From Meandrina meandrites (Eukaryota; Cnidaria; Anthozoa; Scleractinia; Meandrinidae): 64,000 nucleotides of DNA. The notes under the pieces are model-generated. The model saw only the letters and a list, made by a program, of their open reading frames with translations. It had not been told where the DNA came from and did no database searches. A program made the position numbers and the translations under genes. The DNA lies in the NCBI GenBank assembly GCA_963693305.1, contig OY855915.1:14727840-14791839 (forward strand), read 5' to 3'. Below, one piece after another: positions 1 to 11,543 of the stretch (within the stretch, counting starts at the first letter, position 1; every line of letters starts with the position of its first letter).

Positions 1-36
1 AGGTGAAGTTTTATCTTTCCAACAGTGTTGCTACCT

Positions 37-582
37 GGCTGACAGCTGATGGTGTGTTCTTAACTTTAAAGAAGTGATAAGAAAACAAACTTGGCAAACT
101 TTAAAATTATTGACACATCAGGGAATGCCATCAAGTTATTCTTTAAGATAATCGAGAGATTTTGCTTACCAGGTCCAATTTATAGAAAAACAGCCACGGC
201 AGCTTGAGATTAGCTGACACAGCTGATGGTGTGTTCTTAACTTTCAAGAAGTGATAAGAAAACAAACTTGGCAAACTTTAAAATTATTGACACATCAGGG
301 AATGCCATCAAGTTGTTATTCTTTGAGATAATCGAGAGATTTTGCTTACCAGGTCCAATTTATAGAAAAACAGCCACGGCAGCTTGAGATTAGCTGACAC
401 AGCTGATGGTGTGTTCTTAACTTTCAAGAAGTGATAAGAAAACAAACTTGGCAAACTTTAAAATTATTGACACATCAGGGAATGCCATCAAGTTGTTATT
501 CTTTGAGATAATCGAGAGATTTTGCTTACCAGGTCCAATTTATAGAAAAACAGCCACGGCAGCTTGAGATTAGCTGACACAG
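37..582. repeat. 180-bp tandem repeat, about three copies
   Basis: The block starting near 'cagctgatggtgtg' recurs at about 40, 220 and 400. The last two copies are essentially identical over 180 bp. The first differs by a few substitutions and lacks three bases. The array stops at 'gctgacacagttagc'. No coding content is seen, and it may continue left of the window in diverged form. Confidence 0.9.
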
Positions 583-1265
583 TTAGCTTGTTTCACACGT
601 GAAATGCAACATCAAATTGCAGCTTGAGTGACAATTAATTTTTCTTGCCCTTAAAAAGGTATTTGAATACTTGTGGTCACTGGTAGTCAATAAGAAGATT
701 TGCAACAAAACAAACACATGAAAACAGATGCCATAAAGGATTTACACTAAGGGAACTGAGGAAAGTAAACCATGTTAAAAATAAAAATTAAAAAAATTCA
801 GGACATGTTTACTGCTGAGGCTTTTTTCGGCTCAATACATTTAGAGTGCATATGCTTGATGTAACTAGATGACAACAACCGCTCCCACTGTGGTTCTGCA
901 AAATTTTGTTCATCTGTTATGCTGGCTTGTGTCTGATGCAGGGTTCCACAGGATGCAAAATGGTTCATCATGGCAAGAATGTAACATCCAAAGTGAAATG
1001 GTCTCCTGTGAGGAAGAGTGTGTACGAGGGCAACGAGAAAACAAGTCACTTGCTTTTAAATTACATGTTGTCACAAAGGGTCAACACATGCAACTATAAG
1101 AAAAAATTTCAAAGATTCAAGCTACAATCATGTTAGTGGACACCACAAAATAATTCTGTCCGATTGTTGAAACGATTTTGTTTGTAGAAAATGGACCTGT
1201 GCAGCACAATATATGCTGGTATATGTGAAAGGTATTGCTTTTTTTTGTCATATGAAATGCAGGAT
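583..1265. other. non-coding interval, nothing recognised
   Basis: AT-rich sequence with only short, overlapping open frames on both strands. I recognise no motif, repeat or splice-bounded exon here. Confidence 0.5.
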
Positions 1266-1996
1266 ATCGATTCGTATTCTTTTTTTTTTTTTTTTTTTTT
1301 TTTAATTGATTGATTGCAGGACGCATATAAGTTAAATTACATTGAAACTTACATTTAACTACATCGCTTACACTACTTATACAGGGGCGCTACTTACAAT
1401 ACAACGTTAACAGTACTCTACTTACGATACACTACTTACAATAAAAACACCACATAATTACTTACATTGAAATACCTAAAAGGCGACTCCTCTACCAATG
1501 ACTAAAAATTAATAACTTATCATAAATATAGTCAATAAATAAATATATAAATAAATAAATAATTTAACAACGAGGCAATGAGTTGCGAAGGACACTTAAC
1601 AGTACAAGAGTGCCTAAAAGCTCTAAGAAGCATGGATCGGGAAAAAACCCCTGGAACTGATGGACTCCCGGCTGAGTTCTATAAAATTTTTTGGAAAGAC
1701 TTGTCTCCTCTTCTAATAAGTGCACTAAACTATTCACACGATGGGAAGCCTTTCGATTACACAGAGACGCGGAATCATTAAACTCATACCAAAAAAAGAC
1801 GCAGAACCGCATTTAATTAAAAACTTGCGGCCACTAACTCTTCTTAACTGCGACTACAAAATAGCTGCAAAAGCTATCGCAAACCGAATAAAATCTGTTA
1901 TCCCAAAACTTATTAATAACGACCAGACCGGTTTTCTAAAAGGACGATTTATTGGAGAAAACATTAGATTGATAGATAACATCGATTCGTATTCTT
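1266..1996. mobile_element. LINE insertion with inverted 5' part and 16-bp TSD
   Basis: The 16-base string ATCGATTCGTATTCTT occurs at 1266-1281 and 1981-1996 and brackets the insertion. A long poly-T directly follows the left copy, so the 3' end of the LINE lies on the left in minus orientation (3' UTR about 1306-1560). The reverse transcriptase segment at about 1570-1980 reads on the plus strand, so the 5' part is inverted relative to the tail. This is the classic outcome of twin priming during target-primed reverse transcription. The insertion is strongly 5' truncated. Confidence 0.8.
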
Positions 1997-1998
1997 GG
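1570..1998 (+). pseudogene. L1/Tx1-like LINE reverse transcriptase fragment
   Basis: Two overlapping frames together read like the start of an L1/Tx1-type reverse transcriptase domain. The first (from 1578) carries EKTPGTDGLPAEFYK, typical of the N-terminal fingers of this clade. After a frameshift near 1740 the second carries RRGIIKLIPKKD and RPLTLLNCDYKIAAKAIANR, the RT1-RT2 region. The catalytic YADD segment is absent because the copy is truncated. This is the inverted 5' part of the LINE bracketed by the duplication at 1266 and 1981. It is a dead fragment. Confidence 0.75.
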
Positions 1999-2224
1999 TG
2001 ACAATCAATTTGTCTCACACTTTAAGAGCTCTCAAGATATTGGTGATCCCAGACAATCAATAAAAATCTATGAGATAATACAGACAAGAAAACATACACC
2101 ATAAGCAATTTTAAGAAGACAACTGCTAAAAGTCCATTTTTGCAACAGTTTTCTGCCGTGACAATCGGGACACCTTCAATTTGAAGGATTTTATCCGCAA
2201 TTGCAGTCCTTGAAGCAACAGGAT

Positions 2225-3145
2225 GACTTACATGGCTCTTTATCTATCTATTGTTCTACCTTTCTGTCTGTCCATAAATAAAATGTGAAAAGAAGTCATA
2301 AAACACATCTCACGGTCTGGCCAGGACCTAACGCATGCGCACAACTTATTACATGGGTATATGCCACCGTTTATAGCTGTTATGGCCTTGTTAGGTCTCA
2401 TCAGCATGACATAGCGATCAGGCCCAAAAGTAATGTAAACATACCCTTGGTGGCTTTACATTTCTTTCTATCTATTTATCTCTATCTGTTTGTCTGTCTT
2501 TCAATGTACTTAAATCTTTGTACCTCTGTAATAGGTCTGGGTATTTGAACAATGGTATCCTCGTATAACTCCAGATAAGAGGATAACTTGTAGTGTTTGT
2601 GAAGACTTCAAATTATAAAGTAAAACTGTCATGAATCCAATTCCAAATAGGACTTCCGTAACCTTTACTAAACGTAACAGGGTCTTGCCCTTCTTCAGGA
2701 GTGTTGAGTATGAATTTAACGAGTGCCAGCGGTTCAATTTTTTTTGATATAAGCTAAATAAAAAATCTCAATGATCATTGGTTGAGATGGTTGCCTGTGG
2801 CACAATTCAGACACATGTGGTTACTGACACAAGACTGAAAAACTACAGTGATGCATGAAGCACAAATTTGAAAAAAAAGTAATTAAATAAACATAAGAAT
2901 GATTGAATAAAACTAATTAAAAATAACAATAAAACAAAATTTTATTGAACAAAGAAAGAAAATACAAACAGAAGATTAATACAAGAACTACTAAAAACTT
3001 GGTTAGATTAAATTGTTTATGGCCGGCTTTAGTCTGAAAATTCAGTACTTTTCTGTTTCAATCTAGTAATCTTATCATTTGTTCTCACACTTTCTATGAT
3101 TGTTAGTGTCATGTTCAATGGCTTTGAAAGTGTTGGACAGCTAGA
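2225..3145 (-). mobile_element. diverged Penelope-like 3' tail, copy A
   Basis: This block is collinear with 4160-5330: the same 'catgcgcacaac' segment, the same 'cttcttcaggagtgtt' segment, then an AT-rich stretch and a homologous tail. On the minus strand the right end (about 3130-3010) gives a degraded version of the peptide seen in copy B (RTNDKITRL). The CCTGAAGAAG-type hairpin after a C-terminal tail resembles 3' ends of endonuclease-bearing Penelope-like elements. That family assignment is inference; the duplication itself is directly visible. Confidence 0.4.
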
Positions 3146-4159
3146 ATACTTTTCTGACTAACAGAAATATTGGCGTCATGTTGATTGGCTCTTGTGTGGA
3201 TCCTATTATATCCAACATATTGGTCTTTGCATTATACTTGTGATTCCAGACAGTCAACAAAATATCAAAAGCATAATAAACAGACATGAAACATACACCA
3301 TAATTGATATATGGCAACTGATCAACATAAGTGTGTTTAAATGTTCCAGTTTGCTAGTCTCCAAGACTATGTAGTTGAACCGACATTCAGCCACTATAAC
3401 AAAGCTGGTCAAAACTGTATGCTTTTGTCTACCCCAAGCTTGTGAACAATTTTTGCAACTAGTCCCCTTTCTAAATGCCTTCTAAAATATTTGAAATCAC
3501 AAAAACCATGGTCTTTTCCTCATGTATAAAACACTGCTATTTGGAATGTGTTGTTTACTGCAAAGGATTTCTCTGCTCAATTCAATTTCAGTGAGTATGC
3601 TTCTTGCAACAACTTGACACCAACAGCCTGCTCCAACTCATCCTCAAGAGAGATAACAGAGAATGAAGCCAGTGGACTTTCGATAATGATAGATAATGGA
3701 AAAAGGACTGAGTGGAGTGCAATTTGGTCTGTAATCATACAAGTGATTAACAAAATCTGCAGACCCAGTGTAGCAGGAGTCCAATTTGTTTAATCACGAG
3801 TATGACTACAGAGAAAATTGGACAACACAAAGTCCAATATGTATTTAAATTAATCATAAGTATAAAAATATTTGAGCAAAAATTTAGACAAAGCGAAGCA
3901 TGTTGCGGTGTTATCATCACTATGACAATAAGCCATTTTTACAACTGAAGGTTTTAGGAATGTTAAGGAGATTTTAGTCACAATAAGGAACCAAATAAAG
4001 AGCGTGCCCATTTGTAGAAAATGAACTTTGTTATTGGACACCTTCATATTGGACACTGTTGTTGGACACTTCAGCTGTGGGTGCTCTAATTTGGCAAGAC
4101 ACAGGGCGTGCTAAGAACCAATCAGAATTAAGAATGTTGTTATAGTTATAATTAATTCG
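3146..4159. other. non-coding interval, nothing recognised
   Basis: Separates the two related tails. Only short open frames, the longest 81 codons at 3548-3793 on the plus strand, with no recognisable motif and no convincing splice context. Confidence 0.4.
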
Positions 4160-5330
4160 GAAAGTGTATGGTCATCCTCTTGTTATCTATCTATGAATCC
4201 TTTGATCTATCAATTCATCTATCTATGGAGCTATTTATTACATGTATTTCCTCTAACTATCCAGAAAACAAATAGTGAAGTAACAAAACACACCCCACAG
4301 CCTCGTCAGGGCCACACACATTTGAAGAAAAACCCATATCACCTATGCGGTGGCGACAATTGCAGCTGTTTTTGCCTTCCTAGGCCTCGTCAGTGGCTTC
4401 CATTTACTTCGGGTTTTTCTATTTTCTGTCTGTCATTGTCTGTTGTTTTATGTTTCTAAAAATTGAAAAATGTTGGGGGAAGTCACAGAACACATCTCAT
4501 GGTCTTTCCAGGACCTCATGCATGCGCACAACCCATCACCTGGGCAGTGGCAGCCATGGACAGTCAATCCTTGAATGTTTGGGTGTTGACATTCAAACAA
4601 TGCTATCCTTTTATAAGTCCAAATACGAGGATCACTTGTAGCAACCATGGAGGCTTGAAATTATTGAAAAAGATTGTTGAAAATCCAACTTCAAATAGGA
4701 TTTCCTTTACTCAACGTTTTGGGGTCTTGGCTTTCTTCAGGAGTGTTAAGTATAAGTGTAATTAGTGTCAACAGTAGAATTCTTTTATATAAAATAAATA
4801 CAAAATTTTAATCATCATTAGTTAAAATGGCTATGTGTGGCTTCATCCATGCGCATACACTTACTAAATTAAAATAGGTATTGAAGACTATAGTGAAACA
4901 TGGAGTAAGAATTTAAAAAGATAAATATTTATAAATTAAAATATTTGAATAAAATTAAAAATATAATTCGATAGAATAAAAGAATATTTCAATATTCTTT
5001 TTAAAAAAAAAAAACACAAGTAGGATTATAAATATATAAAACATTATGAAGTATATAGTAAATTATACAAGACTTACAGAAATATTATTCAGACTAAATT
5101 GTTTATGTGTGGCTTCAGTCTGATAATCCAATACGTTTTCTGTGTCAATCTAGTAATCTTATTGTTTGTTCTCACTATTTCTATAATTTTCAGTTTCATG
5201 TTGTCCCTTAGCAACTTTTTCAGTGTTAATGGCACATCATGATGATCAGTCAAGTTTATTAGCTCTGTAAGTATGGTGTTGGTGACAAGAAACTTGACTC
5301 TCAAAACTGTGATCAGCAACGTTAGGTTAA
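4160..5330 (-). mobile_element. diverged Penelope-like 3' tail, copy B
   Basis: Second copy of the repeat at 2225-3145. On the minus strand, 5319-5089 encodes a 76-residue tail with KIIEIVRTNNKITRL followed by TYWIIRL. This resembles the residues that follow a GIY-YIG domain in Penelope-like proteins (a YW.xxL pattern near the end). The stop is followed by an AT-rich spacer and the 'ctcctgaagaaagcc' segment near 4740. No catalytic GIY or YIG motif remains. The family call is tentative. Confidence 0.4.
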
Positions 5331-6560
5331 GGTTTATGTTTTCAAGATATTTTCCACTGTGGTTGACAGTTGGTGTGATCTTAACTTGAAAGAACCGACA
5401 AGGAGAACATGCAACATACGTTCAAGATGTCACATAGTGATAATATTTGTTGTTAATATGAGCTGTTCAGTATTATCTTACTCGTTTTTTCTGTTCTTGC
5501 ATTAATTACGGTTCTTTTATAATTCATAATTCATAAGTCATGTCTGCATAGCATCTCTAACCTTTTCCTCCATGGCATTACCTTTGAGGTTCTCAATATT
5601 ACATTATTAATGGTATTTTAGCATCTAGTTCAAAAACAACAACAGCAATAAAAAAGAACGAATGATTAAGTCCTTTAAGGAATAGATGACTTGTGACTGA
5701 TCGTGGATTCCTCAGTAGAAAACATGTCTGGCAATCATGGTAATGTAGTAATGCTGAAAGTGAAATTCTCTTCTTTGTGGAAGAGTCACTGTTTTTAGGG
5801 CAACAAATCCTTCATTGTTTCTTTCAACTGTGCATGGAATTTAATTTAGTCATGCCCTTATTGACCATGGTACAATTTGCTTTCAGGACTGAAATTAAAA
5901 CAACTATATTTTTCTCTCTTTTTTGTCTCAAACATTGTTTTAATTATGGATGCCCCTTTATATTTTGTATTAAGCTTTGCAAATTAAAAAAAACTAAGCA
6001 CAATCATCCATTAGATAATTATCTCAGCCACTTGTTTACTGCAGTCATTCATACATGTAATTGGAATTTAAAATCTTACCAACACTGGACAATATCCTCA
6101 CTGAATTATGAAAGTTCCAGTTTATGAGATAATGATGAAAGAATAGAGTTGAAAGAAAGCACAATATTTAATCATCTGAATACTTGCGCCAATTTTCAAC
6201 ATCTTTTAGCACTATGCAATTTCCTGTGCTGTCTGAACACAAAGAGCCATTGTATTGACATCAAAGAATTTTACCTCAACACAGTGAGGGACAATACCAG
6301 CATAATCGACAGGGACAGTAACTGAAATTTACCTTTATTTAAGCAAACTTATCACATAAAAAAGAAGGCAGCCCCTAATTATCTATGGCCTAAAGGGGAA
6401 CCATGAACTGTTGATATGCAAATAATGCAATAACATGTAACGTTAAAAACCTGCAGGCTTTCTATTTTTTGTCATTGGCTTGATGATGGTTTGAAAGAAA
6501 CCGAAATTTTGGCTTCGAGTTGAGTTTACCAACTCTGGTGAATAACACCATAAAGTTGTC
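5331..6560. other. non-coding interval, nothing recognised
   Basis: A 116-codon open frame at 5777-6127 (plus) is hydrophobic and cysteine-rich but has no recognisable domain or splice context. I treat it as chance. Confidence 0.4.
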
Positions 6561-6573
6561 CTTATTTGGATTA

Positions 6574-6760
6574 ACTTTTAATGACAATGGCAATGACAAT
6601 GTCACAGGTAATGGTGATGGTAATGGTAATGGCAATGGTAATGGTAATAGCAATGACAATGGTAATAGCAATAACAGTGGTAATGGCAATGTCACAGGTA
6701 ATGGTAAGGGCAATGGTAAATGGTAATGGTAATAGCAATGGCAATGGTAATGGTAAATGA
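6574..6760. repeat. GGTAAT/GGCAAT imperfect microsatellite
   Basis: Runs of 'ggtaat', 'ggcaat' and 'gacaat' hexamers with scattered substitutions, including two copies of 'caatgtcacaggtaatgg'. Open frames across it on both strands are low-complexity artefacts (Asn-Gly or Leu-Pro repeats). Confidence 0.9.
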
Positions 6761-6786
6761 GCTGTATATAAAATGCTTAAGTGCAA

Positions 6787-8074
6787 TAAAGATAAAAATC
6801 ATTAAGAATAAATACGTTTTTCCAAAAGGAGAGTTTTGAGTTGAGATTTAAAAGATCTTAAATATTTTTATGAATGGATAAAAACAGGCAATGACTCTTG
6901 ACCGTATATGGGCATCATGACAATTTGGTGAATGAAGTACAGTATATGCATGAATTGTATGCAATACTTAGCTCTTACTAACCAAGCAGGAGGTCTGTAT
7001 GGGAAAATCTTGACCGAGCTCGTGAATACACACCAAATGCACGACCAAGGTCAAGAGTGCTTTTAAGTTCTGGCCTTGAAATTTCTTTGCAAATTCACCT
7101 CTAGGTGATGTGTGATTCCGTGCCTGTTAACTGAACAAACATTTGCGAGTTGTGCTGGTTCTTTTAATCTTTTTTTGCGTCAAGCTTTTTAGTGTTTTCG
7201 TTTATTATGTTTTTGCAAAAACAGGTCAACGTTATTGCTTTTTCTAGATGCCACTCTAGATGGGAAAATCTAGCCCGTGATCAATATCGATTTTAGCCAA
7301 TCAAATTCACAAATTTGGTAGTTCCCAGTCTTTGTGAGACATGGCTATATAATTGATGTGTATAATACATCTATGGTGCAAATTGAAATGACATTTGTGT
7401 AAACAAACTAATATGCCTTAACGGACTTTAATTGAGATCCTTACAAACCAAAGCAAATTTGCACAAACATTAATTGTTAAGAACATGGTGCAACAATGAA
7501 AACAGTAAGCCGGGTGCCAAGTACAAAAACCTAAAAAACTTGTGAAGAATCATTCACAATCTCATTTGTTGAGTACTAGCAATGTGTCTTAAATACAACC
7601 ATACATTATGTTATGTAGCTGGTGAACAAATTTGGGTAGAAATGATATTTTTGAAATTAGCATTTGACCCAGTGTTTTGTAGTAGTACAGCTACATTATT
7701 GAAATAGAAGGTGAATGTAAACGGTGTTACTTCATGATTTGCAAAATTTTCAGATGTGTGGAGGCACTTTGACTTCTGCTTCAAAAATTTTTGAGCCATT
7801 TGAAAAATTTGGAGTCAGAGTAGATGCTGCAACCATTTGCACCATTTTGACAAAGTCAAGCTGATGAAAGTTTTATTTCTATGTAATTGTGGCAAATTAG
7901 TACAAAAAGTGGCTTTTGAGAACCTGTTAAAATTGTTTAGGTTTGAGTGCAATCCACCAGAAGCAGCTCTAACCATACGCAAAATGCGTGTGATGTTCAG
8001 CTCCCTTTGGCCTGGTGATTCGTTTCAACCTGTTTTACTGTCCTGACAATGCATAATCTCTACAGTGACCAGCA
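6787..8074. other. non-coding interval, nothing recognised
   Basis: Short open frames only (70 codons or fewer). No TIR pair, splice-bounded exon or conserved peptide recognised. Confidence 0.4.
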
Positions 8075-8380
8075 TATCTTCATCATTATCATCATGATCA
8101 TCAATCTTTATTTAAATATAAAAGCCACATTAACTACAGACGTGGTCTTCCTAAAAATCATATTCTTGGTTTGCATGTGATGTCATAAAGTTCTTAACTC
8201 AAAACTGCGAGGTCCTCTGCATTTAAATCTACACTAGGTTGAAGATGACCTCGAAAAAACCTTCTTGCAAGTTTTTGGTATTGTTTATTAAGAGTGTAAG
8301 GTAGGGCTGGGTGTTTTCTATGTTGATAGTTGTAGTAGCCTTGAGAACATTGTGAATTTGGAAAAAATTTGATCACTGTA
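8075..8380 (-). mobile_element. possible LINE 3' end with ATG-repeat tail
   Basis: On the minus strand, AAATAAAG is followed by GATTGATGATCATGATGATAA at about 8115-8080, the pattern of a CR1/L2-type LINE 3' tail ending in a short microsatellite. A 60-codon frame upstream (8376-8194) could be a degraded C-terminus, but no diagnostic motif is present. Weak call. Confidence 0.25.
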
Positions 8381-8879
8381 GATTAAAAGTGTGCCCATTT
8401 ATCATGAAACATGTACTTGCTATACTATGTGCTCTTTGACATTGTTGCGATACATTTATGTTATATTTCACGCTTTGCTTTCTCTCGTCGTTTGCTCTCA
8501 TGCAGCATAAAGTAAACGGTTTAAATAATTAGGCTTCTTGAAGCTTTAAAGTTTAAGGAATTATGTTACATACAAGGCCAACCAGATAAGATAGTCAACC
8601 AATAGGCAAATTTGAAAACTCATGTTTAGTTCTATAATTTAAGGGGAATGACTTTGACAACAACAGCCGAAATAAAAACCTTTTGCATTCAGTGTTAACA
8701 ATATTGACTTGCAGATGATGAATGACAATGAATTTTTGACCATATATGACATCATGACAATTTGGTGAATTATGTATATGCATGTATTGTATGTAATACA
8801 TGCATATAATACATCTTTGCTCTTATATGTACAGCCTGTATAAACTAGTATTTTATAATTTTACATTCCCATTGCCAGG

Positions 8880-8986
8880 TCATTTGAAGGGGTTCTGCTC
8901 TTCAGTGACATCTTTGTTATGTGAAGTGAGCCAGTCATTCACCTTCCCAAAGGTGGCATTGAATTCCAAAAAGGAAATTCCAGATG
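8880..8986 (-). CDS. candidate 3'-terminal coding exon, unknown gene
   Basis: On the minus strand a possible acceptor (TATTGTGTTGGCAG) is followed by an open frame reading SGISFLEFNATFGKVNDWL and ending NPFK-stop. The peptide looks like ordinary soluble protein sequence and ends cleanly. No neighbouring exon could be linked, and the acceptor overlaps the edge of a 76-bp direct repeat. It could equally be a chance frame. Confidence 0.25.
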
Positions 8987-8996
8987 CTGCCAACAC

Positions 8997-9072
8997 AATA
9001 GTAGTATATTCAAAGCACCTACAATACACATGAATATATAGGACAATGAGATATGGAGGGGTGAAAATGGGT
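8997..9072. repeat. 76-bp direct repeat, copy 1
   Basis: Identical to 9285-9360 (offset 288), running from 'aatagtagtatattc' to 'gtgaaaatgggt'. The intervening 212 bp are unrelated and include a G-quadruplex motif. Confidence 0.9.
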
Positions 9073-9135
9073 GCTGTCCACAAGTGTGGACAGTGGTATA
9101 TTCATGTGCATGAAGGTCTGTCACCGTGTCATGCC

Positions 9136-9152
9136 GGGGGTGGGTGGGTGGG
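9136..9152 (+). other. G-quadruplex motif
   Basis: GGGGGTGGGTGGGTGGG: four G-runs of at least three separated by single T loops, the most stable class of intramolecular quadruplex motif. Confidence 0.7.
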
Positions 9153-9284
9153 TTCGCATACACAACAAGTGATGTCGTAGGAGAAATGTGCACAAAGGAA
9201 GGAATCACGGTAATATATACAGCGCAGAAGATTGTGGGATATCTATTGTTATGATAATATTCATTTATTATTTCCGGTACTTTG

Positions 9285-9360
9285 AATAGTAGTATATTCA
9301 AAGCACCTACAATACACATGAATATATAGGACAATGAGATATGGAGGGGTGAAAATGGGT
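9285..9360. repeat. 76-bp direct repeat, copy 2
   Basis: Exact second copy of 8997-9072. It creates an apparent internal repeat in a long minus-strand open frame (8939-9454), which I regard as an artefact. Confidence 0.9.
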
Positions 9361-10130
9361 TGCGGTATCCCTCCGTTCGACTTCGGTAAAAGGATATACA
9401 GATGGGAATAAGGGATAACCTGGTCAAGATTAGGTGTATTCTACCATTCTCCAAAATCTAATGCGAGAATGCTGGAACAAAATTTTGAGGCTATTACAAT
9501 CTTGATACAAAACACCTGGATCTACAATGTTCACTTCTTGACCAGTGAGTGTCGAAGAAGCGGAAATTGGCGGGTATAACTTTCGCCGCCTGCATGTAAT
9601 AAGTCGCAGTAGAGTGACTGTGCCAACCACGTTTCCCATGAAATCCTGCAGGTCCACGATCCTTTTCTGAGGGGTGAAAACACATTCCTTTACTCCAACC
9701 TTGTGCCCAAGAGAAGCGAGGGTACAAGCAACAAGGAAAACCGCAGCTTTTGAAACGGCAAAACGTGATTCGTCTTAAGCAGTAGCTAAAGTACTCGCCG
9801 CATGGTCGGAAGTTTTGGACTGCAACTAACCATCGTGCTTCCGATTATCCTCAAATCATTCAGATCGTTCAGTGGTATTGCAGATCGAGGCAAAACAAAA
9901 TCCCTGAGAAGCAGTGTAACCCAATTTTAGTTTCGGCGCTGTAAAACCACCAGTCAATCTGCGCAATATTTCTCTACTTCCAATCTTGTCACTCGTATGA
10001 AAGCCGGCTCGCGACAGCCCTCTTCTCAGTATACATTTGTTGGCGAGTAAATTTTATGGCCAGAATGCTTTCCAGCTGTCCCTTGTTCGCTTTGCTTTAT
10101 AAAACAGCAATAGTATCTTCTGCCCTGATC
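9361..10130. other. non-coding interval, nothing recognised
   Basis: No repeat, splice-bounded exon or recognisable peptide. Short overlapping minus-strand frames at 9430-9727 look like chance. Confidence 0.4.
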
Positions 10131-10490
10131 AAAACACCACAGAGCGCTTTGTGGCCTATTCAAAACACCACATGCGTTGTGGCCTATTCAAAACACCACA
10201 GAGCGCGTTGTGGCCTATTCAAAACACCACAGAGCGCTCTGTGGCCTATTCGAAACACCACAGAGCGCTTTGTGGTGTTTTATTTTGGGATTTAACATTG
10301 AAAACTGCATGGCTTGTTGACTTGCAGACATCTCACAGCTATTTTCTGAGATAATTTGTTTTTTTCCGATTTTTCACACCACAAAGCGCTTTGTGGCCTA
10401 TTCACAACACCACAGAGCGCTTTGTGGCCTATTCACAACACCACAAAGCGCTTTGTGGGCTTTTCAAAATACGACAAAGCGTTTTGTGCC
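10131..10490. repeat. minisatellite of 31-bp palindrome-bearing units
   Basis: Two clusters (about 10131-10284 and 10375-10490) of a 31-bp unit of the form 'aaaacaccacagagcgctttgtggcctattc'. The core CACAAAGCGCTTTGTG is a perfect palindrome in some units and near-perfect in others. About 90 bp of unrelated sequence separates the clusters. Confidence 0.9.
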
Positions 10491-10814
10491 AGTCATCATT
10501 ATCATAGCGATAACTTCAGCTGAGGTTATTTAGCTCAAATACTATGCGGAAAAAAAACTGGCAGAGGGACTCTCTTATTTTGACAACTGAGTTTGGCAAA
10601 TCTTCTGCAGAACCCTTTACATTAATCATGCATGTGATTTTTTGACTGACTCACGACTGCTGTTTGAGCATACGTAATAAATGTATGGGGCTGTAATCTT
10701 ACCGGGAGGTTAGCCGGGTTCTTTTAAAGAAAACTCTGAAAGGAACCAATAGATTTATGGTTATCAGATTAAGCACTAATTGCTAATGCAATTTGCATTC
10801 CCGGGATCGGCTGG

Positions 10815-11543
10815 AATTAGCTAAAACGGGTGCCTGTCAAGGGTGTAGCCAGCTTTTCTGCATAGAGGGGTTTCAAACGTTGTATTGCTAGCCCGATCGA
10901 CAATCGAGTGGCAGAGGTGCTTCTTATACCAGGAGGTCTGGGGGCATGCAGAAAAGTTTTGTATTGGACGTCCTCAGAAACACTGTTTCGTTGATTCTGA
11001 GCACAAATTTTTAATAATCCCAATGCCAAACCTTGGTAACATTTTACAAACTCTTAAGACTGGCGAGGCTATTAAGAATAAAGTTTAGTTCCAGAAGTAT
11101 TGCTTTCAATTTTTTCCGATTTTATTTACTTAAGCTTAGGTTGTCTCAGCGCGGGGGTAAAGTTTCCGTCGTCAAAAAATTAGCTAAAACGGGTGCCTGT
11201 CAAGGGTGTAGCCAGCTTTTCTGCATAGAGGGGTTTCAAACGTTGTATTGCTAGTCCGATCGACAATTGAGTGGCAGAGGTGCTTCTTATACCAGGAGGT
11301 CTGGGGGCATGCAGAAAAGTTTTGTATTGGACGTCCTCAGAAACACTGTTTCTTTGATTTTGAGCACAAATTTTTAATAATCCTAATGCCAAACCTTGGT
11401 AACATTTTACAAACTTTTAAGACTGGCGAGGCTATGTAAGAATAAAGTTTAGTTCCAGAAGTATTGCTTTCAATTTTTTCCGATTTTATTTACTTAAGCT
11501 TAGGTTGACTCAGTGCGGGGGTAAAGTTTCCGTCATCAAAAAA
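10815..11543. repeat. 363-bp tandem duplication
   Basis: The block beginning 'aattagctaaaacgggtgcc' at 10815 recurs at 11178, and the second copy ends near 11543. The copies differ by a few substitutions and a one-base indel. Parallel short open frames in both copies and both strands follow from the duplication. Confidence 0.9.

Noticed and set aside
6462..6786. Leu/Pro-rich and Asn/Gly-rich open frames
   Set aside because: Translation of the hexamer microsatellite on each strand.
8939..9454. 171-codon minus-strand open frame with an internal 24-residue repeat
   Set aside because: The repeat is just the 76-bp direct DNA repeat translated twice. No domain and no start context.
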